Assembly (NCBI GenBank): GCA_038199265.1
Contig: JBBPZD010000028.1
Coordinates: 1 to 15,190, forward strand
Reading direction: 5' to 3'
Length of the DNA stretch: 15,190 nt
Source of the DNA: Allobranchiibius sp038199265
GTDB lineage: Bacteria; Actinomycetota; Actinomycetes; Actinomycetales; Dermatophilaceae
The notes beneath the pieces were generated by a model. It was not told where the DNA came from. It made no database searches and worked only from the letters and a program-made list of their open reading frames with translations. The translations under genes and the position numbers were made by a program. This document shows, piece after piece, positions 7,417 to 14,219 of this stretch. The first letter of the stretch is position 1. The number at the start of each line of letters is the position of its first letter.

Positions 7417-9672
7417 GTGACGGACATCGGGTCATCGATCGATTCTGATACATCGCCTGAAACCAATCCCGAAGCGGATGCCGGCGCTGAGATCACCTAC
7501 GACGAGCAGAGTTACCCCGCTCGGCCCAAGGCGATGCAGCCCAAGATCCGTCGCCGGTTCACCCGCACCGCCGAACTGCACGGCCCGCCCGATGCCACCA
7601 ACACCCTCTATATGACCTGGTTGCACAACCAGTCGATGCTCGCTGACGCGAACGTCCTGGCAGGTCAGCTCACCGGCCAGGGCAGCATGTGGCAGAACCC
7701 GTACGCCCACCCCAATCCGGCGGCAGCGATCGAGCGGGCCGGCGTGTGGTTCACCGCGTACCCGATTTCGCTGATCACCGCTCCTGACGTGAACTTCCTG
7801 CAGTCGCTCGGTGACGACGAGCTGTGGAGCATCTTCGCGAAGGTCGGCATCAACGCGATCCACACCGGCCCCGTCAAGCACGCTGGCGGCATCTGGGGTT
7901 GGAATCAGACCCCCTCTGTCGACGGCCACTTCGACCGGATCAGCATGGCGATCGACCCGGCATTCGGCACCGAGGACGAATTCCGCGAGGTCTGCGAGGT
8001 CGCCGCGGCACACGGCGGCACGATCATCGACGACGTCGTGCCCGGCCATACCGGCAAGGGTAGCGACTTCCGCCTCGCCGAGATGCGGTACGGCGAGTAC
8101 CCCGGGATCTACCACATGGTCGAGATCCCCAGCGAGGACTGGGACCTGCTCCCGGAGGTCCGATCGGGCCGCGACGCCGCCAACCTCTCGACCCAAGCCG
8201 AGACGGCGCTGGCTGAGGCCGGCTACATCATCGGCGAATTGCAGCGCGTCATCTTCGCCGAACCCGGTGTCAAAGAGACCAACTGGAGCGCGACCGACGT
8301 CGTCACCGGCGTCGACGGCGTCGACCGCCGCTGGGTGTACCTGCACTACTTCAAGTCCGGGCAGCCCTCCATCAACTGGCTCGACCCCAGCTGCGCAGGC
8401 ATGCGCCTGGTGATGGGAGACGCCTGCCATTCCCTTGCTGACCTCGGCACTGGCGCGCTGCGACTGGACGCGAACGGCTTCCTCGGCGTCGAGAAGGCAG
8501 CCACTGGTGGGCCAGCCTGGTCCGAGGGCCACCCGCTGTCCGAAGCGGCGAACCAGATGATCGCGGGAATGGTCCGCAAGATGGGCGGCTTCACCTTCCA
8601 GGAGCTGAACCTGGCGATCGACGACATCTACGAGACCGGCCAGTCCGGCGCCGACCTGTCCTACGACTTCGTCAATCGGCCCGCTTACCATCACGCGCTG
8701 GTGACCGGGAACACCGAATTCCTTCGGTTGACGTTGAACCTGGCCAAGGAGATCGGCGTCCGCCCGCAGTCGCTGGTGCACGCCATGCAGAACCACGACG
8801 AGCTCACCCACGAGCTGGTGCACTTCTCCACCAGGCACGCCAGCGACATCTTCGATTACGAGGGCGAAGAGTTGACCGGCACCGACCTCGGTGCTCGGGT
8901 GCGCGCGAACCTGATCGACGGCCTGACCGGAGAACACGCCCCGTACAACCGGCCGTTCACCACGAACGGCATCGCCTGCACGACCGCGTCGGTGATCACT
9001 GCCGCACTGGGCATCACCGACCTGACTGCGTTGTCCGACGACGACATCGAGCGGGTGCGGTCGGTGCACCTACTGCTCGCAATGTTCAACGCGTTGCAGC
9101 CGGGTGTCTTCGCGCTGTCCGGCTGGGACCTGTGCGGCGTGCTGCCGCTGGCTGCCGAGGACGTTGCCGATCTGATCGCCGAGGGTGACACCCGGTGGAT
9201 CAACCGCGGCGCCCACGATTTGATGGACTCCAACCCGAACGCCGTTCAGTCAGCATCCCGGATGAAGCGCGCCACCAGCCTCTACGGCTCGCTGCCCGCC
9301 CAGATGCTCGACCCGAACTCGTTCGCGTTGCGACTGCAGCAGATCATTCAAACCCGCACGCAGTACGGCATCTCGACCAGCGAACAGCTCGATGTTCCCC
9401 TGGTGGGTCACCCCGGGATGTTGGTGATGGTGCACCTGCTGCCGAACGGTCAGACCCAGGCCACGGTGCTGAACTTCTCCGGTGAGGACGTGCTGGCCAC
9501 CGTTCACTCCGAGTACCTGCCCGCCGGCGCGGTCGTCATCGACATGGCCACGCAAGCCGAACTTTCGACAGTCGACGAACTGCACAACTTCCCGCTCGCA
9601 CTCGGCCCCTACCAAGGCGTCGCGCTGCTGATGGTCGAACTCGAACCTGAACCGGAGTCCGACTCGGAATAG
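7417..9672 (+). CDS. GH13 alpha-amylase-superfamily enzyme, trehalose-synthase-like
   Basis: This 751-residue cytoplasmic protein has no signal peptide. It carries all four GH13 signature regions in order: region I 'DDVVPGHTG' (residues 205-213), region II 'RLDANGFLGVE' with nucleophile D351, region III 'FTFQEL' with acid/base E396, and region IV 'QNHDELTHE' with transition-state Asp D461. The NHDELT form of region IV resembles maltose alpha-D-glucosyltransferases (trehalose synthases, TreS), which interconvert maltose and trehalose. The typical GH13_16 TreS context is otherwise not obvious and no maltokinase domain is fused. The first about 30 residues are acidic and Ser/Thr-rich, and the protein ends in an acidic Glu/Pro/Asp/Ser tail. 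The SD AAGGAG at 7406-7411 fixes the GTG start. An aminotransferase follows 31 bp downstream. Fold and catalytic residues are secure; activity as a trehalose synthase, other glucosylmutase or hydrolase is inferred. Confidence 0.8.
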   Translation: MTDIGSSIDSDTSPETNPEADAGAEITYDEQSYPARPKAMQPKIRRRFTRTAELHGPPDATNTLYMTWLHNQSMLADANVLAGQLTGQGSMWQNPYAHPNPAAAIERAGVWFTAYPISLITAPDVNFLQSLGDDELWSIFAKVGINAIHTGPVKHAGGIWGWNQTPSVDGHFDRISMAIDPAFGTEDEFREVCEVAAAHGGTIIDDVVPGHTGKGSDFRLAEMRYGEYPGIYHMVEIPSEDWDLLPEVRSGRDAANLSTQAETALAEAGYIIGELQRVIFAEPGVKETNWSATDVVTGVDGVDRRWVYLHYFKSGQPSINWLDPSCAGMRLVMGDACHSLADLGTGALRLDANGFLGVEKAATGGPAWSEGHPLSEAANQMIAGMVRKMGGFTFQELNLAIDDIYETGQSGADLSYDFVNRPAYHHALVTGNTEFLRLTLNLAKEIGVRPQSLVHAMQNHDELTHELVHFSTRHASDIFDYEGEELTGTDLGARVRANLIDGLTGEHAPYNRPFTTNGIACTTASVITAALGITDLTALSDDDIERVRSVHLLLAMFNALQPGVFALSGWDLCGVLPLAAEDVADLIAEGDTRWINRGAHDLMDSNPNAVQSASRMKRATSLYGSLPAQMLDPNSFALRLQQIIQTRTQYGISTSEQLDVPLVGHPGMLVMVHLLPNGQTQATVLNFSGEDVLATVHSEYLPAGAVVIDMATQAELSTVDELHNFPLALGPYQGVALLMVELEPEPESDSE

Positions 9673-9703
9673 CGGCCTACAGCCTGTCGAAGGAAATCTG
9701 CTC

Positions 9704-10867
9704 ATGGTCGACACCGTGCGTTCGCTGTTCCCCCCGTTCCGTCTGGAGACGTATTTCTCCCGCTGGGAGTTTGCCGCTCGTTACCATCTGACAGCGTCGG
9801 ACGCGCAGTCGCTGACGGTTTCGGAGCTGCTCTCATACGGCACCGATGCCGACCGCGCGGAGTTCGACGGTCTGGCGCTGGGGTACACCCCGACCTGGGG
9901 CACCGACCGACTCCGCGGGGCGATAGCGGCCACCTACGAGGTATGCATTCCCGATGACGTTCTGGTCTTCGCCGGCGCCGAGGAAGCCATTTTCTGGTCG
10001 ATGCAGGTGCTCGCGGGGCCTGGCGACCACGTTGTCGTCACCGTGCCCAACTACCAGGCGCTGGAGACGATCCCGCTGACAACAGGCGCGGACGTGACCG
10101 GCGTCCTATTGGAAGAATCGTCAGGCTGGCGGCTGAATCTCGACCTGGTCCGCGCCGCGCTGCGCCCCACCACACGGGTCATCGCCGTCAACTTCCCTAA
10201 CAACCCCACCGGAGCGTTGCCGGATCAGGGGACCTGGCGCGAACTGATCGAGCTGTGCGCTGAACGCGAGATCCGGCTGGTGTCCGACGAGGTCTACCGC
10301 GGGCTAGAACTGGATCCTGCCGCGATCCTCCCCCAGGCCGCCGACCTCGACCCACGCGCGGTCTCGGTCAACGTGATGTCGAAGTCGTACGGACTGCCCG
10401 GTCTGCGCATCGGGTGGATCGTGTGCCGCGACCGTGCTGTGCTCGAGACGCTGGAGCGGCACAAGCACTACACCTCGATCTGTAATGCCGGCCCCAGTGA
10501 ATTCCTCGCGGCTGTAGCACTAGAGGCGGGTGAGCGCATCCAGCAGCGCAACCGCAAACAGATCGCGGACAACCTGCCCCACTTCGACGCCTTCTTCGCC
10601 CGACACCCCGAACTCTTCGACTGGGCTCACCCGGGTGCCGGGTGCGTCGCGTTTCCGCGCTACCTGGGCTCGGACGGGGTCGAGACGTTCTGCAGGGAGC
10701 TGGTCGAACAGGCCGGGGTCCTGCTGCTGCCGGCGAGCGTCTACTGCTCCGATGTCGGACAAGTACCGACTGACCGGTTCCGCATCGGCGTTGGCCGCAG
10801 CAATCCCGAGCCCGCGCTCGCAGCTTTCGAGCACTACCTGAGGGATCGCCCGGCGCAGCATTCGTAG
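9704..10867 (+). CDS. Class I/II PLP-dependent aminotransferase
   Basis: This 387-residue protein is a full-length fold-type I aminotransferase. Visible PLP-site elements are 'FPNNPTGALP' (N166-N167-P-T-G), SDEVY with D195 contacting the pyridine nitrogen and Y198, and 'SKSYGLPGLRIGW' with K227 as the Schiff-base lysine. The following Arg-Ile-Gly motif and the late 'RFRIGVGRSN', with the carboxylate-binding Arg, are as expected. The N-terminus (FPPFRLETYFSRWEF) is unlike housekeeping aspartate aminotransferase, so this looks like a specialised enzyme, and the substrate cannot be assigned. The ATG at 9704 has AAGGA 9 nt upstream. The gene is 31 bp after the GH13 gene with no terminator visible, so co-transcription is likely. 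It ends 17 bp from the convergent TetR gene. Confidence 0.87.
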   Translation: MVDTVRSLFPPFRLETYFSRWEFAARYHLTASDAQSLTVSELLSYGTDADRAEFDGLALGYTPTWGTDRLRGAIAATYEVCIPDDVLVFAGAEEAIFWSMQVLAGPGDHVVVTVPNYQALETIPLTTGADVTGVLLEESSGWRLNLDLVRAALRPTTRVIAVNFPNNPTGALPDQGTWRELIELCAEREIRLVSDEVYRGLELDPAAILPQAADLDPRAVSVNVMSKSYGLPGLRIGWIVCRDRAVLETLERHKHYTSICNAGPSEFLAAVALEAGERIQQRNRKQIADNLPHFDAFFARHPELFDWAHPGAGCVAFPRYLGSDGVETFCRELVEQAGVLLLPASVYCSDVGQVPTDRFRIGVGRSNPEPALAAFEHYLRDRPAQHS

Positions 10868-10884
10868 TGGGTCGACATCTCAGT

Positions 10885-11709
10885 TCACATCTGCGAGCGG
10901 TGCGTTTCGATGCGGGTGAGCAGCACGTCGAGGCCGGCCACGAACTCCTGCTCGAACCTGTCTTCGGTCAGCCCCTCCCGTAGTCGGTAGATAACGGGGA
11001 ACTGTGCGGGGTCGACGCCGACCAGTTCCGTCGCATCGTCGGCGTCGGCAAGCTCTTCACGAGTCTCGGTGTCGCGGGTCGGGCTGATCGACCCAGGAAC
11101 CGGATCACCCGGATCGACCGGGTCCTTGCCGCCTTCCTCGGTGCCAGCTTGAAACGAGCCGTCGCCGGGCTTGGGGTCGGCGATCACCATCGCGCTGGTC
11201 TCCAGCAGGAGGTATCCCAGCAGGAAACTGTTGAAGGTGCGGTAGGTGAAAAGCGCCTCGTCGTCGGTGAACTCCGCCTCACCGAGCGCCGCCAGCATCG
11301 CCTCGATCCAACGCAGTGAGCGCAGCGGCGGATTCACCCAGGGCGCCGTCGGGGGCCGGGTAGCGACCAACGGGAAGGCATGCGGGTGGGCTCGCGCATA
11401 CCGGCGCACCCCCCACGCCAAGTCGGTCAGGTAGGCACGCCAGTCACCGTCCTGGACGCCCCGCGCCATGTCGACGTCCTCACTCAGCTCGTCGACGATG
11501 TGCTCGACGACAGCGTCGAAGAGCTCTTCACGGTTCGCCACGTAGCGATACAACGTCATCACCTGTACGCCCAATCGGCGGGCCAGCGGTCGCATGGACG
11601 CAGCGGCGATCCCCTGCTCGTCGATGAGGGCCAACGTCTCGCGCACGATCGCGTCGTTGGTGAGCCGGCGCCGAAGGGTCGACGTTGACGAATTTGCGGG
11701 AAGTTTCAC
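10885..11709 (-). CDS. TetR-family transcriptional regulator with an acidic insert
   Basis: The 274-residue product starts at GTG (11709-11707). An N-terminal TetR DNA-binding domain spans about residues 15-62. Its helix-turn-helix contains 'SMRPLARRLGVQVMTLYRYV' (residues 39-58), the form seen in regulators with a TetR_C-type ligand-binding domain. The C-terminal domain contains 'EALFTYRTFNSFLLGYLLLE', typical of that class. It is longer than the usual 190-230 residues because of a Gly/Pro/Asp/Glu-rich, low-complexity insert at about 178-232, just before the final helix; this is likely a disordered loop. The gene is divergent from the Asp23 operon, with palindromes in the shared 262-bp region, so it probably represses itself and/or that operon. 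It could also act on the convergent aminotransferase/GH13 pair. The ligand is unknown. Confidence 0.85.
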   Translation of the reverse strand: MKLPANSSTSTLRRRLTNDAIVRETLALIDEQGIAAASMRPLARRLGVQVMTLYRYVANREELFDAVVEHIVDELSEDVDMARGVQDGDWRAYLTDLAWGVRRYARAHPHAFPLVATRPPTAPWVNPPLRSLRWIEAMLAALGEAEFTDDEALFTYRTFNSFLLGYLLLETSAMVIADPKPGDGSFQAGTEEGGKDPVDPGDPVPGSISPTRDTETREELADADDATELVGVDPAQFPVIYRLREGLTEDRFEQEFVAGLDVLLTRIETHRSQM

Positions 11710-11786
11710 TACACCCCTGACCAGGCACGTTGTTGTCTTCAGTGATCAGCGCCGACCGGGTCCGCCGGGTACTCGATGCTGCTCAA

Positions 11787-11812
11787 GTGTAGAAGCGCGT
11801 GCCACCGGGTAA
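11787..11812 (+). promoter_or_regulatory. Possible SigB/SigF-like stress promoter
   Basis: GTGT (11787-11790), 16 nt, GGGTAA (11807-11812) resembles the actinobacterial stress-sigma consensus GTTT-N14-17-GGGTAT with one mismatch in each box. It lies about 160 nt before the first Asp23 gene and fits the stress nature of the operon. Two short degenerate boxes can occur by chance. Confidence 0.25.
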
Positions 11813-11840
11813 GAGACTCCTGAGCCAGGCAAAAGTTCTG

Positions 11841-11870
11841 TCTACACCGTACATAAGATGTGCGTACGAT
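11841..11870 (+). promoter_or_regulatory. Candidate vegetative promoter of the Asp23 operon
   Basis: TCTACA (11841-11846), an 18-nt spacer and TACGAT (11865-11870) each match four of six positions of the -35 and -10 consensus. The -10 box overlaps the 17-bp palindrome at 11861-11877, which would suit repression by the adjacent TetR protein. Confidence 0.35.
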
Positions 11871-11877
11871 GTACGCA
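11848..11877. promoter_or_regulatory. Nested palindromes, candidate TetR operator
   Basis: TGCGTAC-GAT-GTACGCA (11861-11877) is a perfect inverted repeat with 7-bp arms. Overlapping it, CGTACAT (11848-11854) pairs perfectly with ATGTACG (11869-11875) across 14 nt. GTTCTG (11835-11840) and CAGAAC (11876-11881) form a further outer pair. The site sits between the divergent TetR gene and Asp23 operon, the usual place and size for a TetR-family operator. Binding is inferred. Confidence 0.5.
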
Positions 11878-11971
11878 GAACGACAGACGCTCTGAACGGG
11901 GCGAAGGCGTTCATCCGTTACGGGTAATGACCCACGCAGGATCCATCAGTTCCAACGAGAGGTATCCCAAG

Positions 11972-12466
11972 ATGACCGACTCCAAGACGACCGTCCGCTC
12001 GGAATCGAACACCAACGGTGGACGTGACAAGCAGAGTCAGCAGGGCAAGGAGATCGAGCAGAGCGACAGCCCGCTCGTCACCTCCCAGGGCCGGACCAAC
12101 ATTGCGGACACCGTGGTGTCCAAGATCGCCGGCATCGCCACCCGTGAGGTCTCCGGCGTGCACGACGTAGGCGGCGGCGCGGCACGCGTGGTCGGCGCGC
12201 TGCGCGACCGTATCCCCGGCTCCAGCACCAACCACTCCCAGGGCGTCACGGTCGAGGTCGGTGAGCGCCAGGCCGCGGTCGACGTCGACCTGATCGCCGA
12301 CTACGGAGTCGCCATCGCCGATCTAGCCGCAGGAGTGCGCCGCAACGTCATCTCGAAGGTCGAGTCGATGACCGGCCTCGAGGTCACCGAAGTGAACATC
12401 ACCGTGCACGACGTTTTCCTGGACGACGGCTCGGGCGACGAGCAGCGCGACTCCCGTGTCGAATAG
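11972..12466 (+). CDS. Asp23/Gls24-family envelope stress response protein
   Basis: The protein is 164 residues from ATG 11972, which has GAGAGG 9 nt upstream (11957-11962). An in-frame upstream start at 11858 would run through the operator and is not used here. The first about 40 residues are polar, rich in Gln, Ser and Lys, and probably disordered. The Asp23 domain covers about residues 40-150: 'TNIADTVVSKIAGIATREV' then 'SGVHDVGGG', a beta strand 'GVTVEVGERQAAVDVDLIA', a helix 'IADLAAGVRRNVISKVESM' and the closing strand 'VTEVNITVHDVFL'. Family members gather at the membrane through AmaP-type anchors and contribute to cell-envelope stress tolerance in Gram-positive bacteria. This is the most canonical of the three Asp23-like proteins here and heads the operon, overlapping the next gene by 11 bp. 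Confidence 0.9.
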   Translation: MTDSKTTVRSESNTNGGRDKQSQQGKEIEQSDSPLVTSQGRTNIADTVVSKIAGIATREVSGVHDVGGGAARVVGALRDRIPGSSTNHSQGVTVEVGERQAAVDVDLIADYGVAIADLAAGVRRNVISKVESMTGLEVTEVNITVHDVFLDDGSGDEQRDSRVE

Positions 12467-12791
12467 CCCCATCGGGGATGCGGGTGATGGGTCCGTGCAC
12501 GACGTGACCGACTCGATCGCAACCGCCGTCCTGGCCATTCCCGGCGTGCACGACCTGCACGCCGGGACGGCCGGGCAGTTTGCGACATATCTTCCGGGGC
12601 GTCGCGTCAACGGTATTCGAGCCATCGACGGCGGATACGACGTACACATCGTGCTGGCCTGGGGCCACCCGGTCAGCGCCACCGCCGACGCGGTGCGCGC
12701 GGTCGTCCAGCAGATCAACCCAGGCAGGGTCGACGTCACCATCGAAGACGTCGCCCGCAAATCTGTGGCGCGGCTGGAATCTGCACAGTGA
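12456..12791 (+). CDS. Divergent Asp23/Gls24-like protein (111 aa)
   Basis: The GTG start at 12456 overlaps the upstream Asp23 gene by 11 bp, and the TGA overlaps the next GTG by four, so translation is coupled. The fold pattern follows Asp23 in a shortened form: a helix 'VTDSIATAVLAIPGVHDLH', a glycine-rich turn, a strand 'GYDVHIVLAWGHPVSA', a helix 'TADAVRAVVQQI' and a final strand 'GRVDVTIEDVA'. It lacks the long polar N-terminus of its neighbour. It probably partners or modulates the main Asp23 protein; that is inferred from context and fold pattern. Confidence 0.72.
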   Translation: MSNSPIGDAGDGSVHDVTDSIATAVLAIPGVHDLHAGTAGQFATYLPGRRVNGIRAIDGGYDVHIVLAWGHPVSATADAVRAVVQQINPGRVDVTIEDVARKSVARLESAQ

Positions 12792-13057
12792 GCAAACGCT
12801 CGGAAGCTCGACGGACGGTCGCTCGGCGGCTGCACCCCGATCTCGGCGGTGACCCGCAGGAGTACCTGGCGGCCATGGTGACGATCGACGAGCATTTCGA
12901 GCTGCCTTCATCGGCGGCCGGTGACCAGGAGATCCATATCGTCCGCCGTCGCCGCAGACTCGCTTCGCTCACCCGCATGACCGGTAAGGCCGTCGGCACG
13001 GTGCGCACCCGCATCCCGCGCGGCTGGCCCGGCGCCCAGCGCTACGGCCGGCCCTAG
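12788..13057 (+). CDS. Small basic protein with J-domain-like HPD motif
   Basis: This 89-residue protein starts at GTG 12788 with a GTGA overlap to the previous stop. Residues 7-37 (ending AAMVTIDEHF) look like helix II, the HPD loop (H16-P17-D18, in RLHPDLGGDP) and part of helix III of a J domain. The module is short, and a complete helix I and IV are not evident. The C-terminal half is strongly basic (Arg-rich near 53-58 and 73-78) and may contact nucleic acid, phospholipid or acidic partners. No membrane segment is visible. The overlap indicates a function tied to the Asp23 proteins. A role in recruiting DnaK is possible but unproven; the HPD could also be coincidental. Confidence 0.65.
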   Translation: MSKRSEARRTVARRLHPDLGGDPQEYLAAMVTIDEHFELPSSAAGDQEIHIVRRRRRLASLTRMTGKAVGTVRTRIPRGWPGAQRYGRP

Positions 13058-13098
13058 TGCCGGTAGTGCCAATAACTTTCCACACCATGACTTCTCGC

Positions 13099-13104
13099 AA
13101 GGAG
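13099..13104 (+). promoter_or_regulatory. Strong ribosome binding site for the DUF2273-like gene
   Basis: AAGGAG lies 8 nt before ATG 13113. It shows that translation restarts independently after the 55-nt gap in an otherwise overlapping operon. Confidence 0.75.
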
Positions 13105-13112
13105 AACAGCCC

Positions 13113-13295
13113 ATGAACCGTTCTGCTCTAGGCCTTATCGCCGGTCTGCTGATGGCAATCGCGATCGTCGTTGGCGGCTTCTACGGCTTCCTGGTCGCGC
13201 TCGTCCTCGGCGCCATCGGCTACGCAGTCGGTGCCCATCTGGATGGCGACCTCGACCTTTCCCGGGTGATGCCTGCGCAGCGCGACCGTGGCTGA
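13113..13295 (+). CDS. DUF2273-like small integral membrane protein
   Basis: The 60-residue product is almost entirely hydrophobic from residue 5 to about 43, enough for one or two membrane passes with Gly-rich packing ('GGFYGFLVALVLGAIGYAVG'). A short Asp-rich tail with 'DGDLDLS' follows. The size, the late G-x-x-x-G pattern and the acidic tail fit DUF2273, a small membrane protein that regularly accompanies Asp23/Gls24 genes. A good SD precedes the ATG. It likely helps localise Asp23-type proteins to the membrane. The gene overlaps the following Asp23-like ORF by 8 bp if that ORF begins at GTG 13288. Confidence 0.8.
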   Translation: MNRSALGLIAGLLMAIAIVVGGFYGFLVALVLGAIGYAVGAHLDGDLDLSRVMPAQRDRG

Positions 13296-13668
13296 CATGG
13301 CCACCAGGGAACGTAGCGACCCCGGTGGTCGGGGCGTACTGGACATCAAGACGGCGGCGATCGAGCACCTTGTGGAGCACATCGCCAACGGCGTCGACGG
13401 AACCGTCCGCTTCTCCAGCACCCTCGACAAGATTCGCGGCCGGGGATGCCCGCATGCGCAGGCCAGCGTCCGCGGGTCTTCGACCTGGATCAGCCTCGAC
13501 ATCGCCGTCCAGTGGCCCAGCCCCGTCGAATCCATCGCTTCCGATGTGCGTGAGCAGGTGCTCGCCGAAGCGACCCGGATGTCCGGTAGTCACGTACGCC
13601 GGGTCGACGTGACCGTGCACGTGGTGTCCGCCGACCAGGCCGGCCCGCAGCGCAGGAGAGTGCAATGA
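13288..13668 (+). CDS. Third Asp23/Gls24-like protein (126 aa)
   Basis: The start is GTG 13288, with ATG 13297 as an alternative; neither has a clear SD, so coupling to the upstream stop is likely. The predicted pattern is helix 'LDIKTAAIEHLVEHIANGV', a middle segment containing 'CPHAQASVRG', strand 'STWISLDIAVQWPSP', helix 'VESIASDVREQVLAEATRM' and strand 'VRRVDVTVHVVS', which is the Asp23 order. A basic tail follows. Sequence conservation to the first Asp23 protein is low, so it is probably a specialised paralogue acting with the membrane proteins encoded next. The stop (TGA 13666-13668) overlaps the following ATG by four bases. Confidence 0.75.
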   Translation: MADMATRERSDPGGRGVLDIKTAAIEHLVEHIANGVDGTVRFSSTLDKIRGRGCPHAQASVRGSSTWISLDIAVQWPSPVESIASDVREQVLAEATRMSGSHVRRVDVTVHVVSADQAGPQRRRVQ

Positions 13669-14219
13669 CCCAAGATGCTCTGAAAGCGAAGAACCCGCCG
13701 CGTGCCACCCCGGCCGCAGCCATTACCGGCACCGTCGTCGCGATCCTCTTCCTGGCACTCGCCGTGGTCGGAATCCATGACCTGTTCGTCACGCAGGGCT
13801 GGTCGGACGGCAACTCGTGGGCGCGCGCCGCCATCGACGGTGTTGACGGGGCCAAGCGCGCCGACTGGGTCGTACCGCTGGCTGTGGTCGCGTTGTTGAT
13901 TGGGGTGTTCCTGCTCCTCCTGTCGGTGCGGCCGCGTCGCAGCACGCACCGCGCCGTGCCCGAACGCGAAGAGGCCGGTGATGTGTGGGTCGCTCCCGGC
14001 GTCCTGTCCGCACTGGCCAAGTCAGCTGCCGAGGATGCACCCGGAGTACTCAAAGCCGATCCAAGGGTTTCAGCCCGCCGGATCAAAGTCGTGTTGCACA
14101 CCACACCCGGCGCTGACCGCGACCGGGCCGTCACAGCTGCCGAGCAGCTCATTACCGAACGCGTCGGCTCGTTGAGTGATCTGGCCGTGAAGGTTTCTGC
14201 CAAGGAGGTCGGTGCATGA
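13665..14219 (+). CDS. DUF6286-type two-pass membrane protein
   Basis: This 184-residue protein has two hydrophobic segments at about residues 18-38 and 68-88, separated by a loop with a 'GWSDGNSW' motif. A soluble domain follows from about 95 to 184 with alternating strand/helix pattern ('RIKVVLHTTPGADRDRAVTA'). This fits DUF6286 proteins found beside Asp23 genes in actinobacteria. Its soluble part resembles an Asp23-like or ferredoxin-like fold and may bind the Asp23 proteins at the inner membrane face. The ATG overlaps the preceding TGA by four bases and the stop overlaps the next ATG by four. Function is not established. Confidence 0.72.
   Translation: MTQDALKAKNPPRATPAAAITGTVVAILFLALAVVGIHDLFVTQGWSDGNSWARAAIDGVDGAKRADWVVPLAVVALLIGVFLLLLSVRPRRSTHRAVPEREEAGDVWVAPGVLSALAKSAAEDAPGVLKADPRVSARRIKVVLHTTPGADRDRAVTAAEQLITERVGSLSDLAVKVSAKEVGA

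Noticed and set aside
7432..9069. Long minus-strand open frame (545 codons) opposite the GH13 gene
   Set aside because: It is a shadow of a very high-GC3 gene; the plus strand has all four GH13 motifs and an SD, while the minus product resembles no family.
11922..11927. GGGTAA as a stress -10 box closer to the Asp23 gene
   Set aside because: No GTTT-like -35 box at 14-17 nt upstream; the nearest GTTC is only 9 nt away.
11858..11971. Upstream start adding 38 residues to the first Asp23 protein
   Set aside because: The extension runs through the palindromic operator and is not protein-like; ATG 11972 has an SD and begins a normal polar N-terminus.
13490..14203. Minus-strand open frame of 237 codons over the Asp23/DUF6286 genes
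   Set aside because: Composition is Arg/Ser/Thr/Ala-rich as expected for an antisense shadow; the plus-strand genes are coupled and family-like.
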